Assembly: GCA_017512985.1 (NCBI GenBank)
Contig: JAFWEJ010000009.1
Span: forward strand, 1-64,000
Length of the DNA stretch: 64,000 bases
Direction: 5' to 3'
From: Clostridia bacterium
GTDB taxonomy: Bacteria > Bacillota > Clostridia > Christensenellales > Aristaeellaceae
Shown: piece after piece, positions 52,468-61,877 of the stretch
Position numbering within the stretch: position 1 is the first letter of the stretch
How the letters are laid out: the number at the start of each line of letters is the position of its first letter
Translations under genes and position numbers: made by a program
Notes under the pieces: model-generated
What the model was told of the DNA's origin: nothing
Seen by the model: only the letters and a program-made list of their open reading frames with translations
Database searches by the model: none

Positions 52468-53493
52468 TCAGCGCTGCACTCGTCCCGAAGCGTTTCCGCC
52501 TGCCAGCGCGAGCACTTCCTTTTCGGAAGCCAGGTTGAAGTCATATTCCGTTGCCTGCTTCAGACAGCTTGCGGCTACCGCAAACTCAATGATCTTCTGC
52601 CGGTCGTCCGGCCATTTGCGCATGGCATGGATCAGCCCGCCTCCGAAACTGTCGCCGCCGCCGACCCTGTCCACCAGATGGATCAGATAGTTCTTCGCGA
52701 AGAATGCCTTTCCATCCGTGTACAGCATACCGCTCCAGTTGTTGTCACTGGCGGAAATACTGCCCCTCAGCGTAATCGCCACCGCTTTGAAGTTAAACTG
52801 TTCCGTCAGCTGGCGGGCCACGGAAACATAGCCTTCCTTATCCAGTTTTCCGGAATTGATATCCGTGTTTTCCGCTTCGATTCCGAAAACGTCCTTTGCG
52901 TCTTCCTCATTTGCGATGCAGACATCCACAAAAGGCATCAGCTGGCTCATCACCTCTCCGGCCTTTTCCCGTGTCCATAACTTGCCCCGGTAGTTCAGGT
53001 CACAGCTGATTGTAACTCCCTTTTCCCTGGCTGCCCTGCATGCATTCAGGCAGATTTCCGGCAGATCGCCGCCGAGGGCTGGGGTGATACCTGTAAAATG
53101 AAACCAGTCTGCTCCGTCAAAAATCCTGTTCCAGTTGAATTCTCCGCAGTGCGCCAGCGCAACAGAGGAGCCGGCCCGGTCATAAATCACCTTGCTGCCC
53201 CGCTGTGAAGCGCCTTTCTCGCAGAAATAGATGCCCAGCCGGGGACCTCCCCGCAGCATCAGGCTCGTGTCCACGCCATAGTGGCGCAGGGCGTTCACGG
53301 CGTTCTGGCCGATTTCGTGCTCCGGCACCTTGCTGACAAAAGCAGCGTCGTTTCCGTAGTTTGCGAGGGAAACCGCCACATTGGCCTCGCCGCCCGCGTA
53401 GGTTGCCTCAAAGACGCTTGTCTGTAAAAAGCGCTGATATCCCGGAGGGTTCAGTCTCATCATGATTTCCCCGAACGTAATGACCTTGCTCAT
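52468..53493 (-). CDS. kdgK: PfkB-family 2-keto-3-deoxygluconate (or galactonate) kinase
   Basis: 341-residue sugar kinase. N-terminal ITFGEIMMRLNPPGYQRFLQ and YAGGEANVAVSLANYG (substrate site), DLNYRGKLWTREKA, NEEDAKDVFG, and the PfkB signature DRVGGGDSFGGGLIHA with the catalytic Asp near residue 285. It phosphorylates 2-keto-3-deoxy sugar acids before aldol cleavage. Last gene of the sugar-acid operon; start overlaps the aldolase stop by 4 bp. Given dgoD upstream, the substrate may be the galacto epimer. Confidence 0.9.
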   Translation of the reverse strand: MSKVITFGEIMMRLNPPGYQRFLQTSVFEATYAGGEANVAVSLANYGNDAAFVSKVPEHEIGQNAVNALRHYGVDTSLMLRGGPRLGIYFCEKGASQRGSKVIYDRAGSSVALAHCGEFNWNRIFDGADWFHFTGITPALGGDLPEICLNACRAAREKGVTISCDLNYRGKLWTREKAGEVMSQLMPFVDVCIANEEDAKDVFGIEAENTDINSGKLDKEGYVSVARQLTEQFNFKAVAITLRGSISASDNNWSGMLYTDGKAFFAKNYLIHLVDRVGGGDSFGGGLIHAMRKWPDDRQKIIEFAVAASCLKQATEYDFNLASEKEVLALAGGNASGRVQR

Positions 53494-54137
53494 TCTTCAC
53501 TCACCGCCTTCATAAATTCACGGGCAAGTGCAGTAACCTTGTCCCATTCACCGTTTTCAATCCATTCCCGGTTGACCAGGTTTCCGCCCGCTCCGATGCC
53601 GACGCAGCCTGCCTTCATATATTCCGCTGCGTTCTTTTCGTTTACGCCGCCGACCGCCATCAGGGGGATATGTCCCAGGGGTGCGCGTACCGCCTTAATG
53701 TATCCGGGTCCAAGGCTGCCGGCCGGAAACACCTTGACCGCATCTGCGCCGGCGTTCCAGGCTTCCAAGATTTCAGAAGGTGAGAACGCGCCGGGATACA
53801 GCCCCATGCCCAGGGCTTTCCCCATCCGTATGATTTCCGGCTGGGTCGTAGGGGTAACCAGATAATGGCCGCCGGCGTTATAGGTCATGCTGACCTGTTC
53901 AGGCGTAATCACCGTCCCAGCCCCGACCAGCACCCGGTCGCCGAATTCCTTCTCAATGGCTTCGATCGCGGCTGCCGTGTTCTTCCATGTTTCAGGCGCC
54001 TTCTGGTCATAGGTGACCTCCATCAAGCCGATTCCGCCCTCCTCAAATGCATGGCCGAGACGAACGATATATTCCGGCTTCAGTCCGCGCACAATCGCCA
54101 CGATTTTCCGCTGTTGTACATATTCCAGAGGTGTCAT
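53490..54137 (-). CDS. eda: KDPG/KDPGal aldolase
   Basis: 215-residue class I aldolase cleaving 2-keto-3-deoxy-6-phosphogluconate or -galactonate to pyruvate and glyceraldehyde 3-phosphate. KIVAIVRGL near the N-terminus, EVTYDQ, VGAGTVITPEQ, TPTTQPEII and the Schiff-base Lys in ADAVKVFPAG, then VGGVNEKNAAEYMKAG. ATG 54135-54137 follows AAAGGAG. Between dgoD and the kinase, so pathway order matches galactonate breakdown. Confidence 0.93.
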   Translation of the reverse strand: MTPLEYVQQRKIVAIVRGLKPEYIVRLGHAFEEGGIGLMEVTYDQKAPETWKNTAAAIEAIEKEFGDRVLVGAGTVITPEQVSMTYNAGGHYLVTPTTQPEIIRMGKALGMGLYPGAFSPSEILEAWNAGADAVKVFPAGSLGPGYIKAVRAPLGHIPLMAVGGVNEKNAAEYMKAGCVGIGAGGNLVNREWIENGEWDKVTALAREFMKAVSEE

Positions 54138-54151
54138 ACTTTCTTCTCCTT

Positions 54152-55297
54152 TTACCACTCGGCGATAACGCCGTCGCTGTCCCGCCAGATCGGGTTATGC
54201 CAGTCATGGCCTTCCGCTGCCATCTTGCGGACATATTCCTCATTGACCTCGATTCCCAGGCCGGGTTTGTCCATCAGGTCACACATCCCGTCCTTCCAGG
54301 TGAAAACTTCCGGATTGCTCAGGTAGTTCAGCAGGTCGTATCCGGCATTGTAATGAATACCGGCGCTCTGTTCCTGGATAAAAGCGTTTGGTGTGCAGAA
54401 ATCCACCTGGAGGCAGGCGGCCAGGGCGATCGGGCCCAACGGGCAGTGAAGGGCGACCGACACGTCGAACGCTTCCGCCATTGCGCTGATCTTCCGGGCT
54501 TCCAGGATTCCGCCGCAGTGGCTCACGTCCGGCTGCAGGATGTCCACTCCGCCCCGCGTCAGCATGTGTTTGAATCCCCACCGGGTAAAATTACGCTCAC
54601 CGGTGGCAATCGGCGTATGGCATGTCCGGGCAAACTCCAGGAATTCATCCTCGTTCTCGCACAGGACGGGTTCCTCAACAAACATCAGATGATAAGGCTC
54701 CAGCAGGTGAATCAGTTGTTTGGCCATCGTCTTATGGATCCGTCCGTGAAAATCCACAGCGATTCTCATACCGGGTACCGCTTCCTGAATTGCCGCCACC
54801 CGTTCTACTGTCGCGTCCAGTTTGTCATAGGTGTCGATCCACCGCAGCTCGTCTGTTCCGTTCATCTTGACGGCCTTGTATCCCTGTGCCGCCGCTTCCT
54901 TTGCCGCCTCTCCGGTGTCCCGCGGATGATCGCCGCCGATCCAGCGGTAAACCTCTATGCGGTCCCGGCATTTCCCACCGAGCAGATCATAAACCGGTAC
55001 GCCCAGGGCCTTTCCCTTGATGTCCCACATTGCCTGCTCAATGCCGGAAATGGCGCTTGTCAGAATAGGACCGCCCCGGTAAAACCCAGTCCGGTACATT
55101 TGCTGGAAAGCGTCTTCGACATCCGTTGCGCTATGACCGATCAGCTGCGCGCCCAGTTCCTTCACGGCAGCTGCCACACTGTCCGCCTTTCCCTCGCAGA
55201 CCGGTTCACCCCAGCCGACCAGGCCGTCGTCCGTTGTCATTTTCAGAAACAACCATCTCGGGGGAACCTTGAAAAGCTCCAGCTTTGCAATTTTCAT
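54152..55297 (-). CDS. dgoD: D-galactonate dehydratase
   Basis: 381-residue enolase-superfamily enzyme. Strong resemblance to E. coli DgoD: PPRWLFLKMTTDDGLVGWGEPV, YRTGFYRGGPILTSAISGIEQAMWDIKGKALG, the metal ligands in VDFHGR, FVEEPVL and ATGERN, then ILQPDVSHCGGI and ALHCPLGPIALAACLQVDF with the catalytic His. ATG 55295-55297 follows GGAGGAGAAAAGG. Makes 2-keto-3-deoxygalactonate for the kinase and aldolase downstream. Some relatives act on other sugar acids, so gluconate-type activity cannot be excluded. Confidence 0.9.
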   Translation of the reverse strand: MKIAKLELFKVPPRWLFLKMTTDDGLVGWGEPVCEGKADSVAAAVKELGAQLIGHSATDVEDAFQQMYRTGFYRGGPILTSAISGIEQAMWDIKGKALGVPVYDLLGGKCRDRIEVYRWIGGDHPRDTGEAAKEAAAQGYKAVKMNGTDELRWIDTYDKLDATVERVAAIQEAVPGMRIAVDFHGRIHKTMAKQLIHLLEPYHLMFVEEPVLCENEDEFLEFARTCHTPIATGERNFTRWGFKHMLTRGGVDILQPDVSHCGGILEARKISAMAEAFDVSVALHCPLGPIALAACLQVDFCTPNAFIQEQSAGIHYNAGYDLLNYLSNPEVFTWKDGMCDLMDKPGLGIEVNEEYVRKMAAEGHDWHNPIWRDSDGVIAEW

Positions 55298-55327
55298 GTC
55301 CTTTTCTCCTCCGTCACAGTTTGTCTT

Positions 55328-55690
55328 ATTACATGATTCTGTATCGTTCAAAGGCCTCCCTTGCGCTCATTCCGCTTCGGACAGCATCGCCGGTGGTCTT
55401 CTCACCGGTTGCCTTGGCCCATGCCCGTTCAATGACTTCCCTCTCCATGCGCACAGCAGATCATCCGGATCGATATATACGCCATGGAGTTTGGCCGGTA
55501 CCCGGTAGTCCGTAACACGGCTCCGCGGCGCCCGGTCCTGGAGCAGGTTCAGATTCGCATGTCCTGGGTTTGCGTTTGTATAGGAACTGACCGCCGCAGC
55601 AAGCAGTTCCCCCAGGGTATCATCGGTGAATCCCATCGCTTTGTTCAGGGTGCGTTTCAGTGCACCGCTGTCTCCTTGCGTCGGGGGATT
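55328..55690 (-). pseudogene. Frameshifted gene remnant with an RraA-like C-terminus
   Basis: Between tctA and dgoD on the operon strand. One frame reads DSGALKRTLNKAMGFTDD... to VTDYRVPAKLHGVYIDPDD, then a shift near base 55,450 is needed to continue as MEREVIERAWAKATGE and AVRSGMSAREAFERYRIM, ending at TAA 55328-55330. The last part resembles the C-terminus of RraA/HMG-aldolase-like proteins, common companions of sugar-acid genes. No intact start or ribosome site is visible, so it is broken, possibly with a deletion as well. The first part I do not recognise. Confidence 0.6.
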
Positions 55691-55715
55691 GTCATACGTC
55701 GGATTGCTGTCCGTC

Positions 55716-57233
55716 TCAGGCTTTCACCTGTGTCTCCTGCAGATCTTTTGTGGCTTTTGCCTCCCGTTTCAGCAGTCTTGGTGCCAGAACCAGGGAAAGA
55801 ATCGTCAGGGCGATCAGGATGATGGAGGGAGTATTCGAGACCAGCGGCAGGAGTTCGCCTTTGCTGAGCATCAGCGCACGGCGCAGGTTTGTTTCTGCCA
55901 GCGGACCCAGGATAAAGCCGAGGATAATCGGCGTGATCGGAAATTCCAGCCTGTTCATGATGATTCCGACAATACCGAAGATCAGCACGATCCAGGCGTC
56001 AAAGATCCGGTTATTGATCGCGATGGAGCCGACCAGGGACAGCACCATGATGACAGGCAGCAGGATATGCTTCGGTACTGCCAGCATCCGCACGAAGAGC
56101 TTGATGCCGAAATACTGCAGGATAACGCAGAAAATGTTGGCCAGCATCAGGGCGACAAAAATCCCGTAAATGAAGTCGGCGTTCTTGGTCATGACCAAGG
56201 GACCGGGCTGCAGGCCGTGTACCATCATCACGCCCAGCATGACGGCGGTAAAGGTGTCACCGGGAATGCCTAGCGCAAACAGCGGAATCATTGCGCCGCC
56301 CACGCAGGCGTTGTTTGCAGTTTCGGAAGCCACGACGCCGCCCATATATCCGGTTCCGTATTTCTCGGGATGTTTTGAAGTGGATTTTGAGATGGAATAT
56401 GCAACCAGGTTTGCTGTCATGCCGCCGATGCCGGGCAGGATCCCGATAAAGGCGCCGACAATACCGGATGTCAGCATATTGCCGATCTGCTCCTTGAATT
56501 CCTTAAGGGTGAAGCCGAAGCCTTTGATCTTGTAGTTTGTTTCAATCGTGGTTTTCTTGCTGAAGGATTTGGATGCGTTAATCAGCTCGCCCACGGCATA
56601 GATACCGATCAGAGCAGGGATCAGATTGATGCCGGCGTCCAGAGCATGCTCACCCAGCGTCATCCGCGTCGTGCCGTCAACCTCGGAGGCGCCGATGAAA
56701 GAGCACAGCAGGCCGAGGCACGCGACGGCAAGTCCTTTCCACAGGTTCTTGCTGGAAAGGGATATCACCATCGTCAGCGCGAAGAAAGCCATCCAGAAAT
56801 AGTCTGCCTTCCCAAAGTTGATCGCGATGCTCGCGACCGGGCCGGACAGGAAAAACAGCGCGAGGAAGCCGATAATGGATCCGATGAATGAGTAGAAGAT
56901 ACCCGTGCCCAGCGCTTTTCCGGCTTCACCTTTCCGGGCCATCGGCGAACCGTCGAACTGGGTGGCGACATTGGAAGCCGCACCGGGGATGTTCAGCAGG
57001 ATCGCCGAGATCAGTCCGCCTGAACAGGATCCGATATAGATGCCCATGATCAGGGAAAACGCCGCCATCCGGGGCAGCTTATATGTCAGGGGAAGCACCA
57101 GCACCAGGGCTGTGTTTCCGTTCAGTCCCGGCACGCAGCCGAACATGACGCCGAGAAACACGCCGAACGCCACCATGGCGATCGCCAGCAAATCGCCCAT
57201 TTGCTGGAATCCCTGCGCAAATAAATCGAACAT
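55716..57233 (-). CDS. tctA: Tripartite tricarboxylate transporter large membrane subunit
   Basis: 505-residue permease with about twelve helices. Family signatures: FGCVPGLNGNTALVLVLPLTYKL near the N-terminus, GIYIGSCSGGLISAILLNIPGAASNVATQFDG, VGAFIGILPGIGGMTANLVAY and ALGIPGDTFTAVMLG. AAAGGAG precedes ATG. With TctB and TctC it forms a sodium- or proton-driven importer of organic acids; the operon suggests galactonate or a similar sugar acid. Confidence 0.95.
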   Translation of the reverse strand: MFDLFAQGFQQMGDLLAIAMVAFGVFLGVMFGCVPGLNGNTALVLVLPLTYKLPRMAAFSLIMGIYIGSCSGGLISAILLNIPGAASNVATQFDGSPMARKGEAGKALGTGIFYSFIGSIIGFLALFFLSGPVASIAINFGKADYFWMAFFALTMVISLSSKNLWKGLAVACLGLLCSFIGASEVDGTTRMTLGEHALDAGINLIPALIGIYAVGELINASKSFSKKTTIETNYKIKGFGFTLKEFKEQIGNMLTSGIVGAFIGILPGIGGMTANLVAYSISKSTSKHPEKYGTGYMGGVVASETANNACVGGAMIPLFALGIPGDTFTAVMLGVMMVHGLQPGPLVMTKNADFIYGIFVALMLANIFCVILQYFGIKLFVRMLAVPKHILLPVIMVLSLVGSIAINNRIFDAWIVLIFGIVGIIMNRLEFPITPIILGFILGPLAETNLRRALMLSKGELLPLVSNTPSIILIALTILSLVLAPRLLKREAKATKDLQETQVKA

Positions 57234-57267
57234 AGCTTGTCTCCTTTCTTCTTGAATAACCGGCAGG

Positions 57268-57858
57268 TCAGCCGAAAATGCTGCGGTACAGGCTGCTCAG
57301 GCCCAGGTCGATGAAGGAGACCTTTGGCACCGCCAGGCCGAAAGCACAACCGAAAATAATATAAATTCCAACAGATGCCACCAGCGCAATCAGGAGACTC
57401 TTCAGCCAGCTTTTTGCGGAGAGGTCTGTGGAAAGCAGTGTAATCTGCAGCGTGAGGAAAAAGAAGGTGGCGATTGTGAAACCGATCTCCGGCATCAGAA
57501 GAATGTACAGGAAAATCAGCACCAGTGTGCAGGGCAGGGTAATCTTCTGGAACAGCCGGCGGTTTTTGATCTGTTCCTCCGTCATTCCTTCCGTGTTTGC
57601 ACTGTCATCTTCCTTCTCAGCAGGCGCGATCTTCCCCTGCTTCGTATTGATCAGCCATTTTACAATGATGATGACACCCAGCGCGAACATAGCGATTGCC
57701 ACGGCTTTCGGAACCGTGTCCGGAGCCAGGCGTCCCTTTCCGGCCTTCATAAAGGATTTGGTGCCGATCGTGGTCCAGTAGAAGAATGCAGCCAGCGCCA
57801 TCACCACAATGCCGGAAATCAGGTCCGTAAAATTCTTTTTTGGCTTATTGTTCTGCAT
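57268..57858 (-). CDS. tctB: Tripartite tricarboxylate transporter small membrane subunit
   Basis: 196-residue TctB with four helices (IVVMALAAFFYWTTIG, AVAIAMFALGVIIIVKWL, TLVLIFLYILLMPEIGFTIATFFFL, SLLIALVASVGIYIIFGCAFGLAVP). ATG 57856-57858 follows GGAGGAAAG. A charged cytosolic loop (about residues 75-105) is longer than usual. Confidence 0.9.
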   Translation of the reverse strand: MQNNKPKKNFTDLISGIVVMALAAFFYWTTIGTKSFMKAGKGRLAPDTVPKAVAIAMFALGVIIIVKWLINTKQGKIAPAEKEDDSANTEGMTEEQIKNRRLFQKITLPCTLVLIFLYILLMPEIGFTIATFFFLTLQITLLSTDLSAKSWLKSLLIALVASVGIYIIFGCAFGLAVPKVSFIDLGLSSLYRSIFG

Positions 57859-57949
57859 AAGCTTTCCTCCAGTTGAAAAGTGCGGCAGGTATACTTGGAT
57901 GCCTGCCGCGCGCGCACGTCTCAAACAGGCGTATCAGCAGATTCAGCCG

Positions 57950-58918
57950 TTATTCGCTCATCAGGACTTCCGCCATGGGAGCATAGACGTCTTCAATGCC
58001 CTTCATGAAGGCTACGCCGGCTTCACCGGGCTGGAAGTTGGCATGGAAGTTGTAAAGTCCCAGCGCGTTGGAGTAGGGCTCCATGGTAACCGCCTGCTCA
58101 ACCGCCGCGGTGAAGGTCTTTACGATTTCCGGATCGGTGCCCTTCTTGAAGCCGAAGTAGTAGAACCATTCCGCCGCGAAGGAGAATCCGAGTTCTCCGG
58201 AGCAGGGAATATCGGCAAAGTTTTCGTTGCGCTCGTTGCCCAGCACGCAGACAGGAATGAAATCACCGGTTTCGATGTACTCTTTGCCCTGGCTGTACAG
58301 GCCTTCAAGGATATCGCACTGTCCGCCCAGGAAGGCAACGGTACGGTCCGATGCGGCGCCCAGGTCGATGCAGTCCACTTCGATACCCAGTGCCTGCATC
58401 ATGGCGATCGCGTGCATATGCAGCGTTCCGCCCATTTCCACCGCGTAGGAGAGCTCGCCGGGATGCTCTTTGGCGTAGTTGACGATGTCTTCAAAGGTAT
58501 TCAGGCCTTTGTCGTTGTCCTTGCGGACGAACAGGCAATAGGTGTTGCCGCCGCCGGTCACAGCCGCCAGGTCCAGCGCATCCGCCCAGTCCCAGCCTTC
58601 ATCCATGCGGCCCAGCAGCTTCAGCAGCAGGGTATCCACATGATGATAGAACACGGTATAGCCGTCGGCATCACGGTTCAGCAGTTCATTCATGGCAACG
58701 GTTCCGGCTCCTCCGGGCATGTTCGTCACGACGACAGGCTGTCCAAGGATCTCCGTCAGGGACTGGGCGATGGCACGAACAGTCGTGTCGGTATCACCGC
58801 CGGGGCTTGCCGGGATCAGAACTTCAATGGCCTTCTCGGGATAATCGGCCAGTGCGGAGGCGCAGCCGAACACCATCATGGCAACCAGCAGGAGCGCAAG
58901 AATTTTGGAATGCTTCAT
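57950..58918 (-). CDS. tctC: Tripartite tricarboxylate transporter binding protein
   Basis: 322-residue Bug/TctC-type binding protein. Signal MKHSKILALLLVAMMVFGC, where VFGC may be a lipobox giving a lipoprotein. Bug motifs: YPEKAIEVLIPASPGGDTDTTVRAIAQ, VVTNMPGGAGTVAMNELL and ADGYTVFY. First transport gene, 42 bp after the GntR gene. Confidence 0.93.
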   Translation of the reverse strand: MKHSKILALLLVAMMVFGCASALADYPEKAIEVLIPASPGGDTDTTVRAIAQSLTEILGQPVVVTNMPGGAGTVAMNELLNRDADGYTVFYHHVDTLLLKLLGRMDEGWDWADALDLAAVTGGGNTYCLFVRKDNDKGLNTFEDIVNYAKEHPGELSYAVEMGGTLHMHAIAMMQALGIEVDCIDLGAASDRTVAFLGGQCDILEGLYSQGKEYIETGDFIPVCVLGNERNENFADIPCSGELGFSFAAEWFYYFGFKKGTDPEIVKTFTAAVEQAVTMEPYSNALGLYNFHANFQPGEAGVAFMKGIEDVYAPMAEVLMSE

Positions 58919-58960
58919 GTGACAACTCTCCTTTTCTAAAATAGTTTATTTTCAACAATC

Positions 58961-59689
58961 TTAACCGATTGCTGATTCCTTGTCGCGGTTTTCTGCTTCT
59001 TCCTTCCTGAAAAACCTGTTCAGCCGGGTCAGATTATATTTCCCCATGTCTCTGTAGGCGGCAACTACCTTGCTGACTTCCCCGGACTTGATATTCTCCA
59101 TAATCATCCGGTGGGACGGAACCGCAAAGCTCCGGGAATCAGGCACCGCGTTCATTGCGGTGAAAATGCTGATGATGGATGCTTCATTGGCTGCCATGGC
59201 CTGAATCAGCATGTCGTTATGGGACGCAAGCACGACAGCGTAGTGGAAATTGTAATCCGCCAGATTGTATCGGTCGTTGTCGTCTTCCGCGTCGCTCATT
59301 TCCTGCAGGCATTCCTCCATGCGGCGGTAATCCGCTTCGGTAGCCCTTTTGCTTCCCAGCTTCACCGCTGCAATTTCCACTGCGTTCCGGAAATCCAGGA
59401 AATTACGGTAGCTCTCCTCACTCAGATTGAAGACCTGGTTTGTCGGAAGAAAGTTACCGGGATTTGCCGCGAAGGTTCCCATACCATGCCGCGTCACGAT
59501 CAGTTTCTCCGCCCGGAGCATCTGGAGCGCTTCCCGCACCACCACACGGCTGACGGAAAACTCCTTGCAAAGGGTGTTTTCGCTGGGAATTCTTGTTCCT
59601 TCTGTCCATTCGCCCGTCAGCAGGCTTCTTTTCAGCTGCGAATATACCTGATCCGTCAGATTGATTTTTTTGACCCGCATGATTGCCAT
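58961..59689 (-). CDS. GntR/FadR-subfamily regulator of the sugar-acid operon
   Basis: 242-residue regulator. Winged HTH at residues 10-75 (VYSQLKRSLLTGEWTEGTRIPSENTLCKEFSVSRVVVREALQMLRAEKLIVTRHGMGTFA), then an all-helical FCD domain (FRNAVEIAAVKLGSKRA, FHYAVVLASHNDMLIQAM) whose His/Asp residues bind metal and sugar acids in relatives. It is the first gene of the operon and has a palindrome at its own transcription start, so autoregulation with the transport and catabolic genes is likely. Confidence 0.92.
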   Translation of the reverse strand: MAIMRVKKINLTDQVYSQLKRSLLTGEWTEGTRIPSENTLCKEFSVSRVVVREALQMLRAEKLIVTRHGMGTFAANPGNFLPTNQVFNLSEESYRNFLDFRNAVEIAAVKLGSKRATEADYRRMEECLQEMSDAEDDNDRYNLADYNFHYAVVLASHNDMLIQAMAANEASIISIFTAMNAVPDSRSFAVPSHRMIMENIKSGEVSKVVAAYRDMGKYNLTRLNRFFRKEEAENRDKESAIG

Positions 59690-59721
59690 CCAGATTCCCT
59701 CCGATCACGGTTGTGGGATGT

Positions 59722-59738
59722 AACATGTCATACAAGTT
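59722..59738 (-). promoter_or_regulatory. GntR/FadR-type operator
   Basis: Gapped palindrome AAC N TGT N3 ACA N GTT, containing the GT-N3-AC core typical of FadR-subfamily sites, placed 7-23 bases after the -10. Confidence 0.65.
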
Positions 59739-59744
59739 AATTTC

Positions 59745-59773
59745 ATTATATCGAAGGTTCCTCACCCTGTCAA
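59745..59773 (-). promoter_or_regulatory. Promoter of the sugar-acid operon
   Basis: Minus strand: full consensus -35 TTGACA (59768-59773), 17-bp spacer, -10 TATAAT (59745-59750). Confidence 0.85.
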
Positions 59774-59875
59774 GCCTGTTTTTGTATTTTTCTTGACATT
59801 TTTTTCCCATTTTATTATTGTTTTTTGTAGAAACACATGCTTGGTCAACCGGCATGAATTCCGGAGGCTTCAAAG

Positions 59876-60718
59876 ATGAAAGAACAAACCCTGTCCGGCT
59901 TATCAAAACTGCATTCAATCGTCCGCCTGTGCCTGCTGGCCTCTCTGGTTTTTTTCCTGATCGGCCTGTTCGCTCTGGTCTCCAGGTGGGATTCCGCAAT
60001 TCCGATCATCGTCTTTGCCTGTGTATTCCGGCTGGCTGCGGTCGGACTGGCCCGCCGGAAGTATAATGCCGCCTGGATGCAGGCATCAACGACTGCTGCC
60101 GCTGAAAGTAAATATGGTCCTGTCACCTACAATGCCCGTGAGACCGCTCCGCAGACCCTGGTAACCGATCTCGGATTCGCGCCTGATGTGCTGCTTGCTC
60201 CCGGCACCTTCCTGTTCCACGTCTTGCGCGGAACTCTGGAAGGCCACCCCTTCCGGCTTGCTGAAACCGCTTTTGTCAGGTTGTCGGAAAATGGAAAAAA
60301 AGCACAGGGCAGGTCGGTCGCCGGCACCCTGATCACCGTGGAAAACGCACTCCCCGCATCCGAGAAATGGGTGCTTCTGAAGGATCACGCGCTGGACGGC
60401 TTCTGCCCCCTGACCGAGTATAGCCGCAGCGCGTGGAAGCCTGCCGGGGCGCTGATCAGCGGCGCTGCGTGCTTTACAGACGGTGAGGAAACTGAAAGTC
60501 CCGTAATCGCCGCGGAAGTCCTCCGCAGAATGCTGGACCGGCAGGGCGCCGTGCTGGCAGCGACGGACGGAAATCTGTCCCTGCTGATTCCCGGAAGCTT
60601 CTATGCATGCAAGCCCGAGCTGGCGAAAGCGCCGACGGAAGAGGCACTGAACCGCACGGTTCTCCCTGCGCCGGGAATCATGCAGGATATCCTGGCGGCA
60701 CTCCGGAGCCGGAAATAG
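59876..60718 (+). CDS. Membrane protein of unknown function
   Basis: 280-residue protein with two N-terminal hydrophobic helices (residues 15-36 and 42-58) and a large soluble domain. Hydrophobic pair plus a beta-rich domain (LFHVLRGTLEGHPFRLAETAFVRL, GTLITVENALPASEKWVLL) recalls DUF3137-type proteins, but I cannot place it firmly. Ribosome site GGAGG is about 9 bases before ATG. Stands alone, divergent from the GntR operon. Confidence 0.75.
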   Translation: MKEQTLSGLSKLHSIVRLCLLASLVFFLIGLFALVSRWDSAIPIIVFACVFRLAAVGLARRKYNAAWMQASTTAAAESKYGPVTYNARETAPQTLVTDLGFAPDVLLAPGTFLFHVLRGTLEGHPFRLAETAFVRLSENGKKAQGRSVAGTLITVENALPASEKWVLLKDHALDGFCPLTEYSRSAWKPAGALISGAACFTDGEETESPVIAAEVLRRMLDRQGAVLAATDGNLSLLIPGSFYACKPELAKAPTEEALNRTVLPAPGIMQDILAALRSRK

Positions 60719-60946
60719 CTGTGCAAATCTTCACCGAGCTTCTATATATGTATTTTTTGTATAAAGAACTTGGTGTTCTATTCATGATCTTAATGCCGAT
60801 TTTATGCCGCTTTGACTAACGTTACTCATAAATGCGAGCACTACACACCAACGTTAATGACGAGTGGATTATTATAAACGCGTTCCGGGTAATATCGTGA
60901 TGATTAAACATGATTCTTCTCCATCTATGTGCTCACAATATGCAGA

Positions 60947-61849
60947 TCAAGGAATCATCTTGCTGAGGGGACGGGAAGATAACCGTTCCTTCTCTGCTTC
61001 AATCTCTGCTTTTAGTTGAATCATATCATTGTCAGCAGTTTTTTCGTCATAGCAGCGGGAAATCAATTCACTTTGTTTGCTGATGATCGTATTCTTGATC
61101 ATTCCTGAAGGTTCAAGGGTATCAATCACCTTTTTTTCGGCTTCCTGGCGCAGGCGCTCCGCCTCTGCCTTTACAGCGGCAATTCTGGCATTAATGCGGT
61201 TTGTTGTATAGATCACTTCAGGATAAGCTTCCGCAAACCGCCTGTGGAAAACAGACCGGTCTGACAGAAGCAGCCGGATCTCCCGGTTGATTTCCTCCGT
61301 ATTGTCCGCTTCACTTTTCTCCACACCAATCCTGACCAGCTTCAGGATAAAATGGGTCATTATGTAATCCACGGCAAAAATCCCAAGCAAAACAATAGAG
61401 AGAATTCCCTTTGCAGTTATTGGTATTTTGCTGATTATGGAATACAGGAACGGATTGATCAGATGGATAATGGCAACTCCGCCGATTCCGAACAGGATCA
61501 GGTTTCCGATCCAGACCCGTCCGTGCAGGTTCATCGGCTTCGTACTGTAATCCCACCACCTGGCATGAAACCGTTTTTCCATGAACCAGCTTGTAAAATA
61601 CTCGATCAGTCCGCACAGTAGAAAAGAAATCAAAAATGTAGTTCCGTATGCAGATTCATAAGGGGTCAGGATTTCAACCGTGATGGTAATCAGTACCGCT
61701 CCCGATCCGTAAATCGGGCAGATCGGCCCGGTAAAGAAGCCACGGTTAATAAACCGGTGGTACTGAATGAACTTGAGGATTACCTCAATACACCAGCCGG
61801 CAAAAGAATATGCGAAAAACAGAAGTACGAGCCGAATCAGGTATTCCAC
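60947..61849 (-). CDS. CmpB-family putative ABC transporter permease (PF06541 type)
   Basis: 300-residue membrane protein. FFAYSFAGWCIEVILKFIQYHRFINRGFFTGPICPIYGSGAV is the family signature; about five helices to residue 180, with WWDYS..PMNLHGRVWIGN between them, then a long cytosolic helical tail rich in Lys/Glu. The transport label is historic; function unknown. Followed upstream, 28 bp away, by the DUF1836 gene, a frequent neighbour of this family. Confidence 0.88.
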   Translation of the reverse strand: MEYLIRLVLLFFAYSFAGWCIEVILKFIQYHRFINRGFFTGPICPIYGSGAVLITITVEILTPYESAYGTTFLISFLLCGLIEYFTSWFMEKRFHARWWDYSTKPMNLHGRVWIGNLILFGIGGVAIIHLINPFLYSIISKIPITAKGILSIVLLGIFAVDYIMTHFILKLVRIGVEKSEADNTEEINREIRLLLSDRSVFHRRFAEAYPEVIYTTNRINARIAAVKAEAERLRQEAEKKVIDTLEPSGMIKNTIISKQSELISRCYDEKTADNDMIQLKAEIEAEKERLSSRPLSKMIP

Positions 61850-61877
61850 AGGTAATATCCCCCGTTCGATGCTTTGA

